A DNA stretch of 64,000 nucleotides from Humibacter ginsenosidimutans (GTDB lineage: Bacteria; Actinomycetota; Actinomycetes; Actinomycetales; Microbacteriaceae): positions 620,001-684,000 of the forward strand of contig NZ_CP042305.1 of the NCBI RefSeq assembly GCF_007859675.1. Direction: 5' to 3'. Positions 38,927-47,185 of this stretch are shown here, one piece after another. The notes beneath the pieces are model-generated. The model made no database searches. It worked only from the letters and a program-made list of their open reading frames with translations, and was not told the origin of the DNA. Within the stretch, counting starts at the first letter, position 1, and the number at the start of each line of letters is the position of its first letter. The position numbers and the translations under genes are program-made.

Positions 38927-40233
38927 CAGACGAGGTGCAGCGGCCGGGGACCGGCACGCAAGCCGTCGTGAGTGAGGACGTCGCACGATCGATTGAGACG
39001 GTGTGGCGGCTCGAAGCCGCGAAGGTCGTCGCGACTCTCACCAGGATGGTCGGCGACCTGGGGCGTGCGGAAGACCTCGCACAGGACGCCCTGGTCGAGG
39101 CCATGCAGTCGTGGCCGCGCACGGGCATCCCGCGCAATCCTGCGGCATGGCTGACCTCGGTGGGCAAACGTCGTGCCATCGACGCGTGGCGCAGGGACGA
39201 GCGCGCCGCTGAGAAGTACGCGCTGATCGCCGCGGCCGATACCGGGACCGAGGACCGACCTGAACCCGACGAGGAGCGCATCGACGACGATCTGCTGCGA
39301 CTGGTGTTCATCTGCTGTCACCCGGTCTTGCCGCAGCCGTCGCGCGTCGCCCTTGCGCTGCGCGTCTTGTGCGGGCTCTCCACGGAGGAGATCGCTCGTG
39401 CCTATCTGGTTCCTCCTGCCACGATCGGGCAGCGGATCACCAGAGCCAAACGCTCCCTGGCCGCCGCCGGAGTGCCGTTCGAGGTGCCGGAGCGCGCCGA
39501 GTTCGACGAGCGGCTCGCCTCCGTGCTGGAAGTGGTCTACCTGGTCTTCAACGAGGGCTACGCGGCGACGGCGGGCGACGAGTGGATGCGTCCGGTGCTG
39601 GCCGAGGACGCGATGCGGCTCGGCCGTGTGCTCGCGGAGCTGGTGCCGGATCGTGCAGAGGCGCACGCCCTCGTCGCACTGATGGAGTTGCACGCCTCAC
39701 GGTTCGCCGCCAGACGCGGACCCGACGGCGCCGCCGTGCCGCTCGCCGCCCAGGATCGCTCGCGGTGGGACCGGCTGCTCATCGCGCACGGCCTCGAGGC
39801 GCTGCGGCGAGCCGACGCGCTCGGCGGAGAGCGCGGTCCCTACGCGCTGCAGGCCGCCATCGCCGCCTGCCACGTGCGCGCCCTGACCGTCGAGGACACC
39901 GACTGGGAGCAGATCGCCGCGCTGTACGACGCGCTGAGCGAACGGATGCCTTCCCCCGTCGTCGAGCTGAACCGCGCGGTCGCCGTGGGCATGGCCTATG
40001 GGCCGGAGGCCGGGCTCGAGGCGCTGGAGCCCTTGCGGTCCGTCAAGGAAATGAAGGGATATGCCCTGCTGCCGGCCGTGCGCGGTGACCTGCTGGAGCG
40101 CATGGGCCTGCTGGCGGAAGCACGCGAGCAGTTCCTTGCTGCGGCATCCCTCACCGCCAACGAACGGGAGCGAGACGAACTGGTGCGGCGGGCGGCCGGA
40201 GCCGACCCCCTGGGCGGGGGCCGAGCATCCTGA
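38923..40233 (+). CDS. ECF42-type RNA polymerase sigma factor with C-terminal extension
   Basis: The 436-aa protein has a sigma-70 region 2 (ATLTRMVGDLGRAEDLAQDAL), region 4 (CGLSTEEIARAYLVPPATIGQRITRAKRSL), and a C-terminal domain of about 200 residues of TPR-like helices (EQIAALYDALSERMPSPVVELNRAVAVG). This architecture and the coupled YCII gene define the ECF42 group, in which the extension, not an anti-sigma factor, is thought to control activity. It is translationally coupled to the gene upstream. It converges on the DUF1684 gene with a 6-base gap. Confidence 0.9.
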   Translation: MTDEVQRPGTGTQAVVSEDVARSIETVWRLEAAKVVATLTRMVGDLGRAEDLAQDALVEAMQSWPRTGIPRNPAAWLTSVGKRRAIDAWRRDERAAEKYALIAAADTGTEDRPEPDEERIDDDLLRLVFICCHPVLPQPSRVALALRVLCGLSTEEIARAYLVPPATIGQRITRAKRSLAAAGVPFEVPERAEFDERLASVLEVVYLVFNEGYAATAGDEWMRPVLAEDAMRLGRVLAELVPDRAEAHALVALMELHASRFAARRGPDGAAVPLAAQDRSRWDRLLIAHGLEALRRADALGGERGPYALQAAIAACHVRALTVEDTDWEQIAALYDALSERMPSPVVELNRAVAVGMAYGPEAGLEALEPLRSVKEMKGYALLPAVRGDLLERMGLLAEAREQFLAAASLTANERERDELVRRAAGADPLGGGRAS

Positions 40234-40239
40234 GGCCGA

Positions 40240-41085
40240 TCAGAGCTCGTGCAGCAGTGTGCCGTCCTTCTTCAGCACGTTCTTCTCGCCCGCCTCGATG
40301 GGCACGGAGAAGCGGTTCTGCTTCGGCGGCATCGGGCAGTTGAACGCGTAGCTGAACGCGCAGGGCGGCAGGATCGCCCGATTGAAGTCGAGCGTGATGG
40401 TTCCGTCGGCGTTCGGCGCGACGAAGAGGAATCGGCCGACGGAATAGGTGGCATCACCGCTGGTGGCGTCCGAGAACACGAGCTGGAGTGCACGACCCGC
40501 CTTGAACGCTGCGAGGTTGTAGTCGACGCCGTCTTTGCTGAACGTGATCTCCCCCGGCACGGCGAGCTCGCGGGTGGCGCCCTCGTCTTTGATGTGCTCG
40601 AATCCGACGGTGAGTCCCTCGACCGGAGTGAAGGCCGCCTGGACGACCCATTCGGGGTTGTACGGATAGGCGTCGATCGAGCCGAACTCCTTGATGCCCT
40701 CGGACTGCGTGTCCCAGACCCGCAGCGCGTACTCCCCCGCTTCGTTCGCGATCACCGTGCCGCTCACCGTGTCGCCGAACGTGATGGTGCTCGGAGCGTC
40801 GCTGTCCTTGCCGTGCGCGACGGCCTCGCCGTCGACCGGAACACCGTCGATCGAGACCCCGTCGGCGGCGGATGCCGTCACCTTCAGGCCCGACTCACCA
40901 GCAGGGAGCGGCGCCCAGAGACCTGCTGCGCCCCACACCGGCTGCGGCGCGGCATCGGTGATCCACTGCGTGTTCACAAGCGCGAGGCTGCCGGTCGGCT
41001 GCACCACGGAGAGTTCGCGGCGGGAGTGGAAGGTGGCCAGCAACTCGGCCGGATCGGTCACGGGGGCGGCGGTGGTGTCGGTCAT
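40240..41085 (-). CDS. DUF1684 family protein
   Basis: The 281-aa cytoplasmic protein has the family hallmarks: ANEAGEYALRVWDTQ, FGSIDAYPYNPEW and, near the C-terminus, DFNRAILPPCAFSYAFNCP followed by PPKQNRFSVPIEAGEK. The family is widespread but of unknown function. ATG 41085 gives the standard N-terminus (MTDTTAAPVTDPAE). The upstream GGATAGAGGG could be either a weak ribosome binding site or a promoter element. Confidence 0.85.
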   Translation of the reverse strand: MTDTTAAPVTDPAELLATFHSRRELSVVQPTGSLALVNTQWITDAAPQPVWGAAGLWAPLPAGESGLKVTASAADGVSIDGVPVDGEAVAHGKDSDAPSTITFGDTVSGTVIANEAGEYALRVWDTQSEGIKEFGSIDAYPYNPEWVVQAAFTPVEGLTVGFEHIKDEGATRELAVPGEITFSKDGVDYNLAAFKAGRALQLVFSDATSGDATYSVGRFLFVAPNADGTITLDFNRAILPPCAFSYAFNCPMPPKQNRFSVPIEAGEKNVLKKDGTLLHEL

Positions 41086-41147
41086 CCCTCTATCCTGCGA
41101 CATGGGACGCGTGAGCGGTGGCCGGTGGCGTAGCGCGTCGCCGGCCG

Positions 41148-42899
41148 TCACTTCGCCTGGTCGTAGCTGTCGATGACAGCCACCGTGAGCGGGAACTCGA
41201 CGGGGAAGTCGCCGAACAGGAGACGCCCCGCCGCGGCGGCGGACTCGCGCACCGCGACGGCGGCCTCGTCGGCCAGCGGCTCGGGAGCGTGCACGACCAC
41301 CTCGTCGTGCAGAAAGTAGACCAGGTGCGGGCTGCGCTCGAACGGCGCACCCGCACGGCCGGCCGGCCCGCCCTGCATCGCCGCGAGCCGATTGCGCAGC
41401 TCGGCCATCCAGCACAGCGCCCATTCTGCGGCGGTGCCCTGTACGACGAAGTTGCGTGTGAACCTGCCCCAGTCGCGAGCCCGGGAGCGAGCGCGACGCT
41501 CCTGTTCCGGCGTCGCCTCGGGAAGCGCGGCCGCATGCTGCTGCGTGAGCCAGTCCTGCGAGGGCGGCGGCGATGTGCGCCCGAGCAGGGTGCTGACGAC
41601 GCCCCCGCGCTCACCCGTGTCCGCCGCCGTGGAGACGAGCGAGACCGCCCGCGGAAAGGCTCTCGCGAGGCGAGGGAGCACGCGCGCGCCGTCGCCTGTT
41701 GTTCCCCCGTACATGGCGGCGAGCATCCCGACCTTCGCGTGCTGCCGGGTGTCGACGACTCCGGAGGCGACCAGGCCGTCGTAGAGGTCGCGGCCGCGGC
41801 CCGCGGCGGCCATGCGCTCGTCGTGCGCGAGGCCCGCGAGGATGCGCGGCTCGAGCTGTGCGGCATCCGCGACCACCAGCTTCCAGCCGGGGTCGGCGAC
41901 CACCGCCGCGCGCACCTGCTTCGGCAGCTGAAGTGCGCCACCACCGCTCGTGGCCCATCTGCCGGTGACGACGCCGCCTGGCACGTAGTCGGGACGGAAC
42001 CGGCCGTCGTGCACCCAGGCATCCAGCCAGGCCCAGCCGTTGGCGGTGTAGAGGCGGGAGAGCTTCTTGTACTCGAGCACGGCAGGCATGGCCGGGTGGT
42101 CGATCTCGCGCAGCTCCCAGGCCCGCGCAGAGCTCACGCCGAGGCCCGCCCTCTGCAGCGCCTTGACCAGCTCTGCCGGCGAATCCGGATTAAGCGTCGG
42201 GGCCTCGAGCAGGCGGCGGATGGTCAGTGCGAGCTCCTCCATGCGCGTCGGCCTCGTGCCGGACGGACCGCGTTGCCCGAGTTCACGGGTCAGCAGCCGC
42301 TCGTGCACGTCGGCACGCCACGGGAGCCCGGCGTGCTGCATCTCGGCCGCGACGAGGGATCCGGCGGACTCGGCCGCGAGCAGCAACCGCAGCCGGGATG
42401 CCGCTCCACGGTCGCCGAGATCGCCGACGGCCTGCTCCTGCAGGTGCCACTCGTCCACCTCGTCGGTCTCAGCTTCGGCCGCGATCGAGACGGCGGCGTC
42501 GTCGAAGCTGAACAGCGCGGGCCCACTGTCGGGATCGGCTTCGCGTCCCGCAGCAGCGACGTCGGCCGGCCATGGTGCAGGCGAGCCGTGGATGCTCGTG
42601 CCCGCCGTCGCCCCCGAACCGCGCAGGATCGTGCCGCAGAGCGCGAGGTCGACGCAGCGCTCGACCCGCACCCCCTCCGCAAGCAAGTTCGGGTACCACG
42701 TGCGGGAGCTGCGCCACACCCAGCGCGGTCGGTCCTTTTCGGCGGTGCGCACGTACTCCGGCCAGCAGGATCGCTCGACGAGCCGATCGCCGCTTGCATC
42801 GCCGGCCGGAGGTTCTTCGCGGACGCGCACCACGGCATCCCGTGCGGACGAGATCACGGGGTACCGGGACGGGGGCGGCGACACCGGAGACTCGGCCAT
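41148..42899 (-). CDS. Bifunctional 3'-5' exonuclease/DNA polymerase (PolA-like)
   Basis: The 583-aa protein has a degenerate exonuclease-like N-terminal half and a family A polymerase half. Visible polymerase motifs are motif A VVADAAQLEPRILA, motif B RQHAKVGMLAAMYGGT and motif C YFLHDEVVVHAP with Asp-Glu. It lacks the 5' nuclease of PolI and is shorter. Actinobacteria keep this second PolA-like protein; a repair role is inferred. ATG 42899 is preceded by AAGGGA. A LexA-like inverted repeat lies 35 bases upstream. Confidence 0.88.
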   Translation of the reverse strand: MAESPVSPPPSRYPVISSARDAVVRVREEPPAGDASGDRLVERSCWPEYVRTAEKDRPRWVWRSSRTWYPNLLAEGVRVERCVDLALCGTILRGSGATAGTSIHGSPAPWPADVAAAGREADPDSGPALFSFDDAAVSIAAEAETDEVDEWHLQEQAVGDLGDRGAASRLRLLLAAESAGSLVAAEMQHAGLPWRADVHERLLTRELGQRGPSGTRPTRMEELALTIRRLLEAPTLNPDSPAELVKALQRAGLGVSSARAWELREIDHPAMPAVLEYKKLSRLYTANGWAWLDAWVHDGRFRPDYVPGGVVTGRWATSGGGALQLPKQVRAAVVADPGWKLVVADAAQLEPRILAGLAHDERMAAAGRGRDLYDGLVASGVVDTRQHAKVGMLAAMYGGTTGDGARVLPRLARAFPRAVSLVSTAADTGERGGVVSTLLGRTSPPPSQDWLTQQHAAALPEATPEQERRARSRARDWGRFTRNFVVQGTAAEWALCWMAELRNRLAAMQGGPAGRAGAPFERSPHLVYFLHDEVVVHAPEPLADEAAVAVRESAAAAGRLLFGDFPVEFPLTVAVIDSYDQAK

Positions 42900-42933
42900 G
42901 GTTCCCTTGATCGGAGCACATCTGATCGACAGA

Positions 42934-42949
42934 TCGAAACTGTCTTCGA
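42934..42949 (-). promoter_or_regulatory. Candidate LexA (SOS) box before the PolA-like gene
   Basis: The 16-bp element TCGAAA-CTGT-CTTCGA (plus strand) matches the actinobacterial SOS box TCGAAC-n4-GTTCGA except at the two inner bases of the half-sites. It lies 35 bases before the start codon, in the 52-base gap after the MprF-like gene. Confidence 0.4.
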
Positions 42950-42951
42950 TG

Positions 42952-45498
42952 CTACCGTGTGGGAGCCGTCTCCTTGCGCTGTGGCCGAAGGACCGCCATC
43001 GCATCGCGCATCGTCAGCCCGGGAAGGTATGCCCGAAGGAGCGCCAGGCCGATCGCTGGAAGCGACACGGGATCGGGATAGGCCATCAGGAGCGGCCTGA
43101 GCTCCGGCTGGAACTTGCGCTTGAAGGCGAGCAGTGAACGGAACCCGTACATCGACTCCAGCGAGGCGGCCAGCAGCGTGAGCACCGCCTCGACCGTGCT
43201 CTCCGGCGAATCCGAGACGGAGGTGCGCGCAAGCGGCGCACCGGAAAGGCTGAGGTACTCGAGGCCGTCGTCGCGGGCACGTTCGGCGGCGCCGGCGATC
43301 ACGAGCTCCATCACCCCGTTCGGCCCGTCGACACGGCGGCGCATGAAGTCGAGGGTCCAGCCGGTGACCCGCCCGTCGTCGAAAGCGGGCATCCAACTCG
43401 TCACGGCCTGCACCCGCTGCTCGGCGTCGCGGGCCAGCAGCAGCGTCACATCGCGGTCGCGGAGCTCGTCGAGGCCACCCAGCGTGAACCCCATCTCCGG
43501 CAGGTCCTTCTGCGCGGTCCATTGCTCGGACAGATCGGCGATCTGGGCAGCCGTGGCGTAGGAGAGCTCGTGGTAGTGCGCCCACTCGAGAGTGAGGCCC
43601 TCGCGGCGGGCACGGTTGATCGCGGTGCGCACGTCTTGCCACTTCTTGCCGGTCGTGCTCCAGCTCTGCGGCGCGATCACCGCCTCCTCGGCGACCACAA
43701 GGCGGTCCCAGCCGAGATCGGTGAAATACGATCCCCAGTCTCCGGCGTCGACGCTGTAGAACACGGGAGTCCAGCCGCGTTCGTCGCAGTGCCGTGCGAA
43801 GGCGAGCATGGCGTCCGCGCGGGCATCCCGTCGCCCGAACGCGGAGCCGATGGCGATCGCCACTCCCCCGACCACGCGGTAGCCGACGACTGTCTCTCCG
43901 TCGTCGCCGAACCAGTACGACGTCATCGGCCACGTGGTCATGAACGACATGTGGTCGCCGCCGTGCGCCATGAGGATGCGCCGAGCACGCTCCGCGTCGT
44001 GCGCGGAGGATGCCGGGCGTGCCAGCAGCGGGGGCACGGCAGCGACGATGGCGATGGTCCAGAACACCGGGCCGAGACCGTGGTAGAGAATGCGACCGGC
44101 GAGGCTCGACGGCAGGAAGTCGGGGATCTCCCTGTGCAGGAACTCGACGGGGATGAAGCGCTCGAAGGCGTCGAGCGAGAGTTCGAGGAACGTGACGTGG
44201 CGGTCGAACGCCACGTCGCGCAACACCCAGCCGAGCCCGATGTAGAGCCCGATCAGCACGAGCGCACTGCCCACGACGATCAGGCCGTACCTGATCATCG
44301 ACCGCCTGGACGGCATCACGGTGAAGCTGTGTCTGAACACGAAGAGCAGCACCGCCGTCAGCGCCGGTGCCACCGTCGTGGCCCCGAGGGCGAGGACGAT
44401 GCCCCACGAGCCGTGGTCGGGGAACCGGCGCTCGCCCGCGATTCCCAGGTGCGGCAGCAGGCCCAGGTAGTACGCGGAGCAGAGCGCGAGCAGCGCGTTC
44501 ATGCCGATGCCGAGGCCGACGGCGAGCCGGCGTCCCCGCACCAGCCCCCACGCCACGACGAGCAGCATGAGCAGCGGAAGCACGCTGAGCATGATGGGTC
44601 CGAACGATCCGATCCGTTCCAGCGTGATCGCCTGAACGCAGGCACGGCTCACCGCGTACACACTGCAGGCGTGAAGGCCCTGCGGGTCCGACGCCGACCC
44701 GTTGTCGAGCAGCAGGGCGATCGGCGCCAGAAGGCCACGCGGCCTGGCGGACAGGGCTGCGATGATCGGCCCGATCGCGCCCGTGACGACGACGGAGGCC
44801 ATGAAGACGCGGATCTCGTGATGCGAGCTGCGTCCCCACTCGCGCGCCCTGTCCATCGGCCGCATCGCGACGCCGAGCGCGAATCCCACGAGCACGGCGA
44901 GGGAGCGATACAGATCGACGGGCTCGCCTCGGTAGAGCAGGAACATGAGCACGACGACGGTGGTGAGGACGCGCATCCTTCGCCGGGTGCGAGCGGAGGC
45001 GAAGGCGCTCGCCGCCATGATGGCGCCTGCGACGCCGGTGAGCGGGTCGACGATGAGGGTGCTGCGGAACTGCGTGTCCCAGATTCCGCCCGCGTACCCG
45101 AGCACGGCCTGCAGCGTGGCACCGAGCACGTCGGCGGCGATCGCCGTGGCGAAGAACGCCAGCACGGTGCGCCACGTGCCCAGCCGCCGTTCACTGAACG
45201 CGAGCACCGCGCCTCCGAACAACACGGCGAGCACGAGGGCCAGCACGTCTTTCGCGACGAGCAACGAGGTGATCGGCGACCACCAGTGCCCCCACAGACC
45301 GAGCGACGGCAGTCCCGTGCCGAAGGCGTGCAGGGTCCACAGCCGAACGTCGCCGCGAGATCCGAGAAGGATGCTCCCGATCACGACCACGACGAGATAG
45401 GCGACGGTGAACGGCACGCGGGCGACGGCATCCAGTGCCCGTCGTACCGTGCCTGCACGTGTCGCGGCGGGTGGTGCATCCCGGGTGATGGGGGTCAT
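42952..45498 (-). CDS. MprF-like membrane protein: rhomboid-like N-terminus plus DUF2156 aminoacyl-phosphatidylglycerol synthase domain
   Basis: The 848-aa protein has an N-terminal multi-span region (residues 30-520) and a C-terminal cytosolic GNAT-type DUF2156 domain (about 530-830) with GGDHMSFMTTWPMTSYWF and GYRVVGGVAIAIGSAFGRRDAR. The latter transfers an amino acid from tRNA to phosphatidylglycerol in MprF. The first spans resemble a rhomboid fold (GHWWSPITSLL at about 70) but the GxSG motif reads GVAG, so protease activity is unlikely. ATG 45498 is chosen for AGGAG 5 bases upstream. The lipid product, such as lysyl- or alanyl-PG, is not determinable. Confidence 0.85.
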   Translation of the reverse strand: MTPITRDAPPAATRAGTVRRALDAVARVPFTVAYLVVVVIGSILLGSRGDVRLWTLHAFGTGLPSLGLWGHWWSPITSLLVAKDVLALVLAVLFGGAVLAFSERRLGTWRTVLAFFATAIAADVLGATLQAVLGYAGGIWDTQFRSTLIVDPLTGVAGAIMAASAFASARTRRRMRVLTTVVVLMFLLYRGEPVDLYRSLAVLVGFALGVAMRPMDRAREWGRSSHHEIRVFMASVVVTGAIGPIIAALSARPRGLLAPIALLLDNGSASDPQGLHACSVYAVSRACVQAITLERIGSFGPIMLSVLPLLMLLVVAWGLVRGRRLAVGLGIGMNALLALCSAYYLGLLPHLGIAGERRFPDHGSWGIVLALGATTVAPALTAVLLFVFRHSFTVMPSRRSMIRYGLIVVGSALVLIGLYIGLGWVLRDVAFDRHVTFLELSLDAFERFIPVEFLHREIPDFLPSSLAGRILYHGLGPVFWTIAIVAAVPPLLARPASSAHDAERARRILMAHGGDHMSFMTTWPMTSYWFGDDGETVVGYRVVGGVAIAIGSAFGRRDARADAMLAFARHCDERGWTPVFYSVDAGDWGSYFTDLGWDRLVVAEEAVIAPQSWSTTGKKWQDVRTAINRARREGLTLEWAHYHELSYATAAQIADLSEQWTAQKDLPEMGFTLGGLDELRDRDVTLLLARDAEQRVQAVTSWMPAFDDGRVTGWTLDFMRRRVDGPNGVMELVIAGAAERARDDGLEYLSLSGAPLARTSVSDSPESTVEAVLTLLAASLESMYGFRSLLAFKRKFQPELRPLLMAYPDPVSLPAIGLALLRAYLPGLTMRDAMAVLRPQRKETAPTR

Positions 45499-45764
45499 TC
45501 GTCTCCTGACGGCAGCACACAGGCGTGGACGCGCACTGACAACAACGTTCGCACTCTCCTCGGACGGGGCGGCACGAGTGCATACGCGCTGCCGCCGCTC
45601 GATTCTTCTCTTCGTCGCTCCGACGCAGACATGGCTGAACGCCCCCTTCAGACACATGACAGCAAGTGCACATGTCCCGGAACGCGGGCACACAATTGCG
45701 CGGTGCTGCCGATGAGCGGGTTCACAGGCGTTCACCGACGACATGCGTCGACGGAGCCGAGCCC

Positions 45765-45770
45765 TAGGCT
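45765..45770 (+). promoter_or_regulatory. -10 element of leaderless mog mRNA
   Basis: TAGGCT is followed by 6 bases and the ATG at 45777. It would drive mog-moaE. The rest of the 278-base gap to the MprF-like gene shows no feature I can name. Confidence 0.5.
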
Positions 45771-45776
45771 GAGAGC

Positions 45777-46256
45777 ATGGCACACCGCGCCGCCGTCATC
45801 ACCGTCTCCGATCGGTCAAGTGCAGGCACGCGCGCCGACGCGTCGGGGCCGCGCGCCGTGGCGGCGTTACGCGAGGCGGGATTCGACTGCGCGGAGGCGA
45901 TCATCGTTCCCGACGGCGCCGATGAGGTGGAGCGCACGCTGCGCGGGCTGCTGGCCGACGGCATCCGCGTCGTCGTGACGACGGGAGGCACCGGCATCGC
46001 TCCGCGGGACAGAACACCGGAGGGCACGGCGCGCGTGCTCACCCTTGAACTTCCCGGGATCGCGGACGAGCTGCGGCGGCGGGCGACCGTCCAGAAGCCG
46101 GCGGGGATGCTGTCGCGCGGCCTTGCCGGGATCGCGGGCGACGCCCTCGTGGTGAACCTTCCCGGCTCACCGGCGGCCGTCGACGACGGGATGCCCGTGA
46201 TCGTCTCCATCGCACCGCACGTGCTCGCCCAGCTCGGCGGGGAGGATCATCGATGA
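45777..46256 (+). CDS. mog: MogA/MoaB family molybdopterin adenylyltransferase
   Basis: This 159-aa protein activates molybdopterin by adenylylation before molybdenum insertion by MoeA. It contains the family motifs VITVSDRSSAGTRAD, TTGGTGIAPRDRTPE and NLPGSPAAV. Length and motifs fit MogA or MoaB, which are hard to separate by sequence. Its stop codon overlaps the moaE start (ATGA). Confidence 0.93.
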   Translation: MAHRAAVITVSDRSSAGTRADASGPRAVAALREAGFDCAEAIIVPDGADEVERTLRGLLADGIRVVVTTGGTGIAPRDRTPEGTARVLTLELPGIADELRRRATVQKPAGMLSRGLAGIAGDALVVNLPGSPAAVDDGMPVIVSIAPHVLAQLGGEDHR

Positions 46257-46678
46257 CGGTGGCACTGGCGCGCATCTCCGCCGAGCCGCTCTCGTTCGCC
46301 GACCACGTGACGGCGGTCGACGATGCCCGCATGGGTGCCGAGGCCAGCTTCGTCGGAAGGGTGCGCGATCACGACCCGGACGCGGCGACGCCCGTGGTCG
46401 CGCTCGAGTACACGGCGCATCCCGATGCAGAAGCGGCGTTGCTGGCGCTCGCTGAGCGTGCCGTCGGCGACACCGGTGCGTGTGTGGCGGTCAGCCACCG
46501 CATCGGACGGCTCGCGGTGGGTGAGACCGCTGTGATCGTCGTTGCGGCGGCCGCGCACCGCGCGGAGGCCTTCGACGTGTGCCGCGCCCTCGTGGAGGCG
46601 CTCAAGCACGAGCTGCCGATCTGGAAACGGCAGGTGGAGGCGGACGGCACGACCGAGTGGAAGGGACTCGGCGGCTGA
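46253..46678 (+). CDS. moaE: Molybdopterin synthase catalytic subunit
   Basis: MoaE with MoaD converts cyclic pyranopterin phosphate to molybdopterin. The 141-aa product has FVGRVRDHDP at the N-terminus and the active-site Lys in LKHELPIWKRQ. It is coupled to mog by a four-base overlap. Its partner subunit gene moaD is convergent 13 bases downstream. Confidence 0.95.
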   Translation: MTVALARISAEPLSFADHVTAVDDARMGAEASFVGRVRDHDPDAATPVVALEYTAHPDAEAALLALAERAVGDTGACVAVSHRIGRLAVGETAVIVVAAAAHRAEAFDVCRALVEALKHELPIWKRQVEADGTTEWKGLGG

Positions 46679-46691
46679 GGCGTAGGGCGCT

Positions 46692-46928
46692 TCATCCGCC
46701 CGCGAACGGCGGGAGCACGTCGACCGTGCCGCCGTCGGGCAGCGGTTCCGAGTCATCCACCCGTGACCCGTCTAGCAGCACCGAACACCGTGGCAGGAGC
46801 GCGGCGAGCGCGGGATGCTCCGCACCGAGCTCCGCGCGCAGCGCCGCCAGATCAGGCGCGACGCTCGTCAGCTGCGGCGCTCCGGCGGCGTCCTCCGCCG
46901 CGGCGAAGAACCGCACGGTGACCGTCAT
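46692..46928 (-). CDS. moaD: Molybdopterin synthase sulfur carrier subunit
   Basis: This is a 78-aa ubiquitin-like protein ending in the required di-glycine (LPPFAGG), which is activated by a MoeB-type enzyme and thiocarboxylated. The ATG lies inside the end of the DUF6457 gene (ATGA overlap). It is the last of six overlapping minus-strand genes. Confidence 0.93.
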   Translation of the reverse strand: MTVTVRFFAAAEDAAGAPQLTSVAPDLAALRAELGAEHPALAALLPRCSVLLDGSRVDDSEPLPDGGTVDVLPPFAGG

Positions 46929-47185
46929 GCGGTCCAGCCGGCGGCGAGCTGCGAGACCTCGGCGACGGTGTCCCGCACCTGCTGCGGGGTGCCGCCAGCC
47001 CGACCGGCGACCAGGCCGGCCACGAAAGCGCTGAACGGCGCCGCGGGACGTGCCACGCCATCCGCCACGTCTTTCGCGAGGTCGAGGATGAGGGCGATCG
47101 GAACGTCCTCCGCCGCAAGGTCGAAGTGTTCTCTCAGCGCGTCGGCCCAGTGGTCGAGGGCTTCGGGAGGCAGTCGGTCGCTCAT
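46925..47185 (-). CDS. DUF6457 family protein in the Moco operon
   Basis: This is an 86-aa soluble, mostly helical protein (LDHWADALREHFDLAAEDVP, then LILDLAKDVADGVARPAAPF and a helix TPQQVRDTVAEVSQLA). It corresponds to the actinobacterial DUF6457 family, which is known mainly from molybdenum cofactor operons; its role is unknown. Start and stop codons overlap mobA and moaD by four bases each, which argues that it is translated with them. It has no metal- or nucleotide-binding motif. Confidence 0.8.
   Translation of the reverse strand: MSDRLPPEALDHWADALREHFDLAAEDVPIALILDLAKDVADGVARPAAPFSAFVAGLVAGRAGGTPQQVRDTVAEVSQLAAGWTA

Noticed and set aside
43522..45978. 818-codon open frame on the plus strand opposite the MprF-like gene
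   Set aside because: Charged, low-complexity translation mirroring membrane-protein codons; no start signal.
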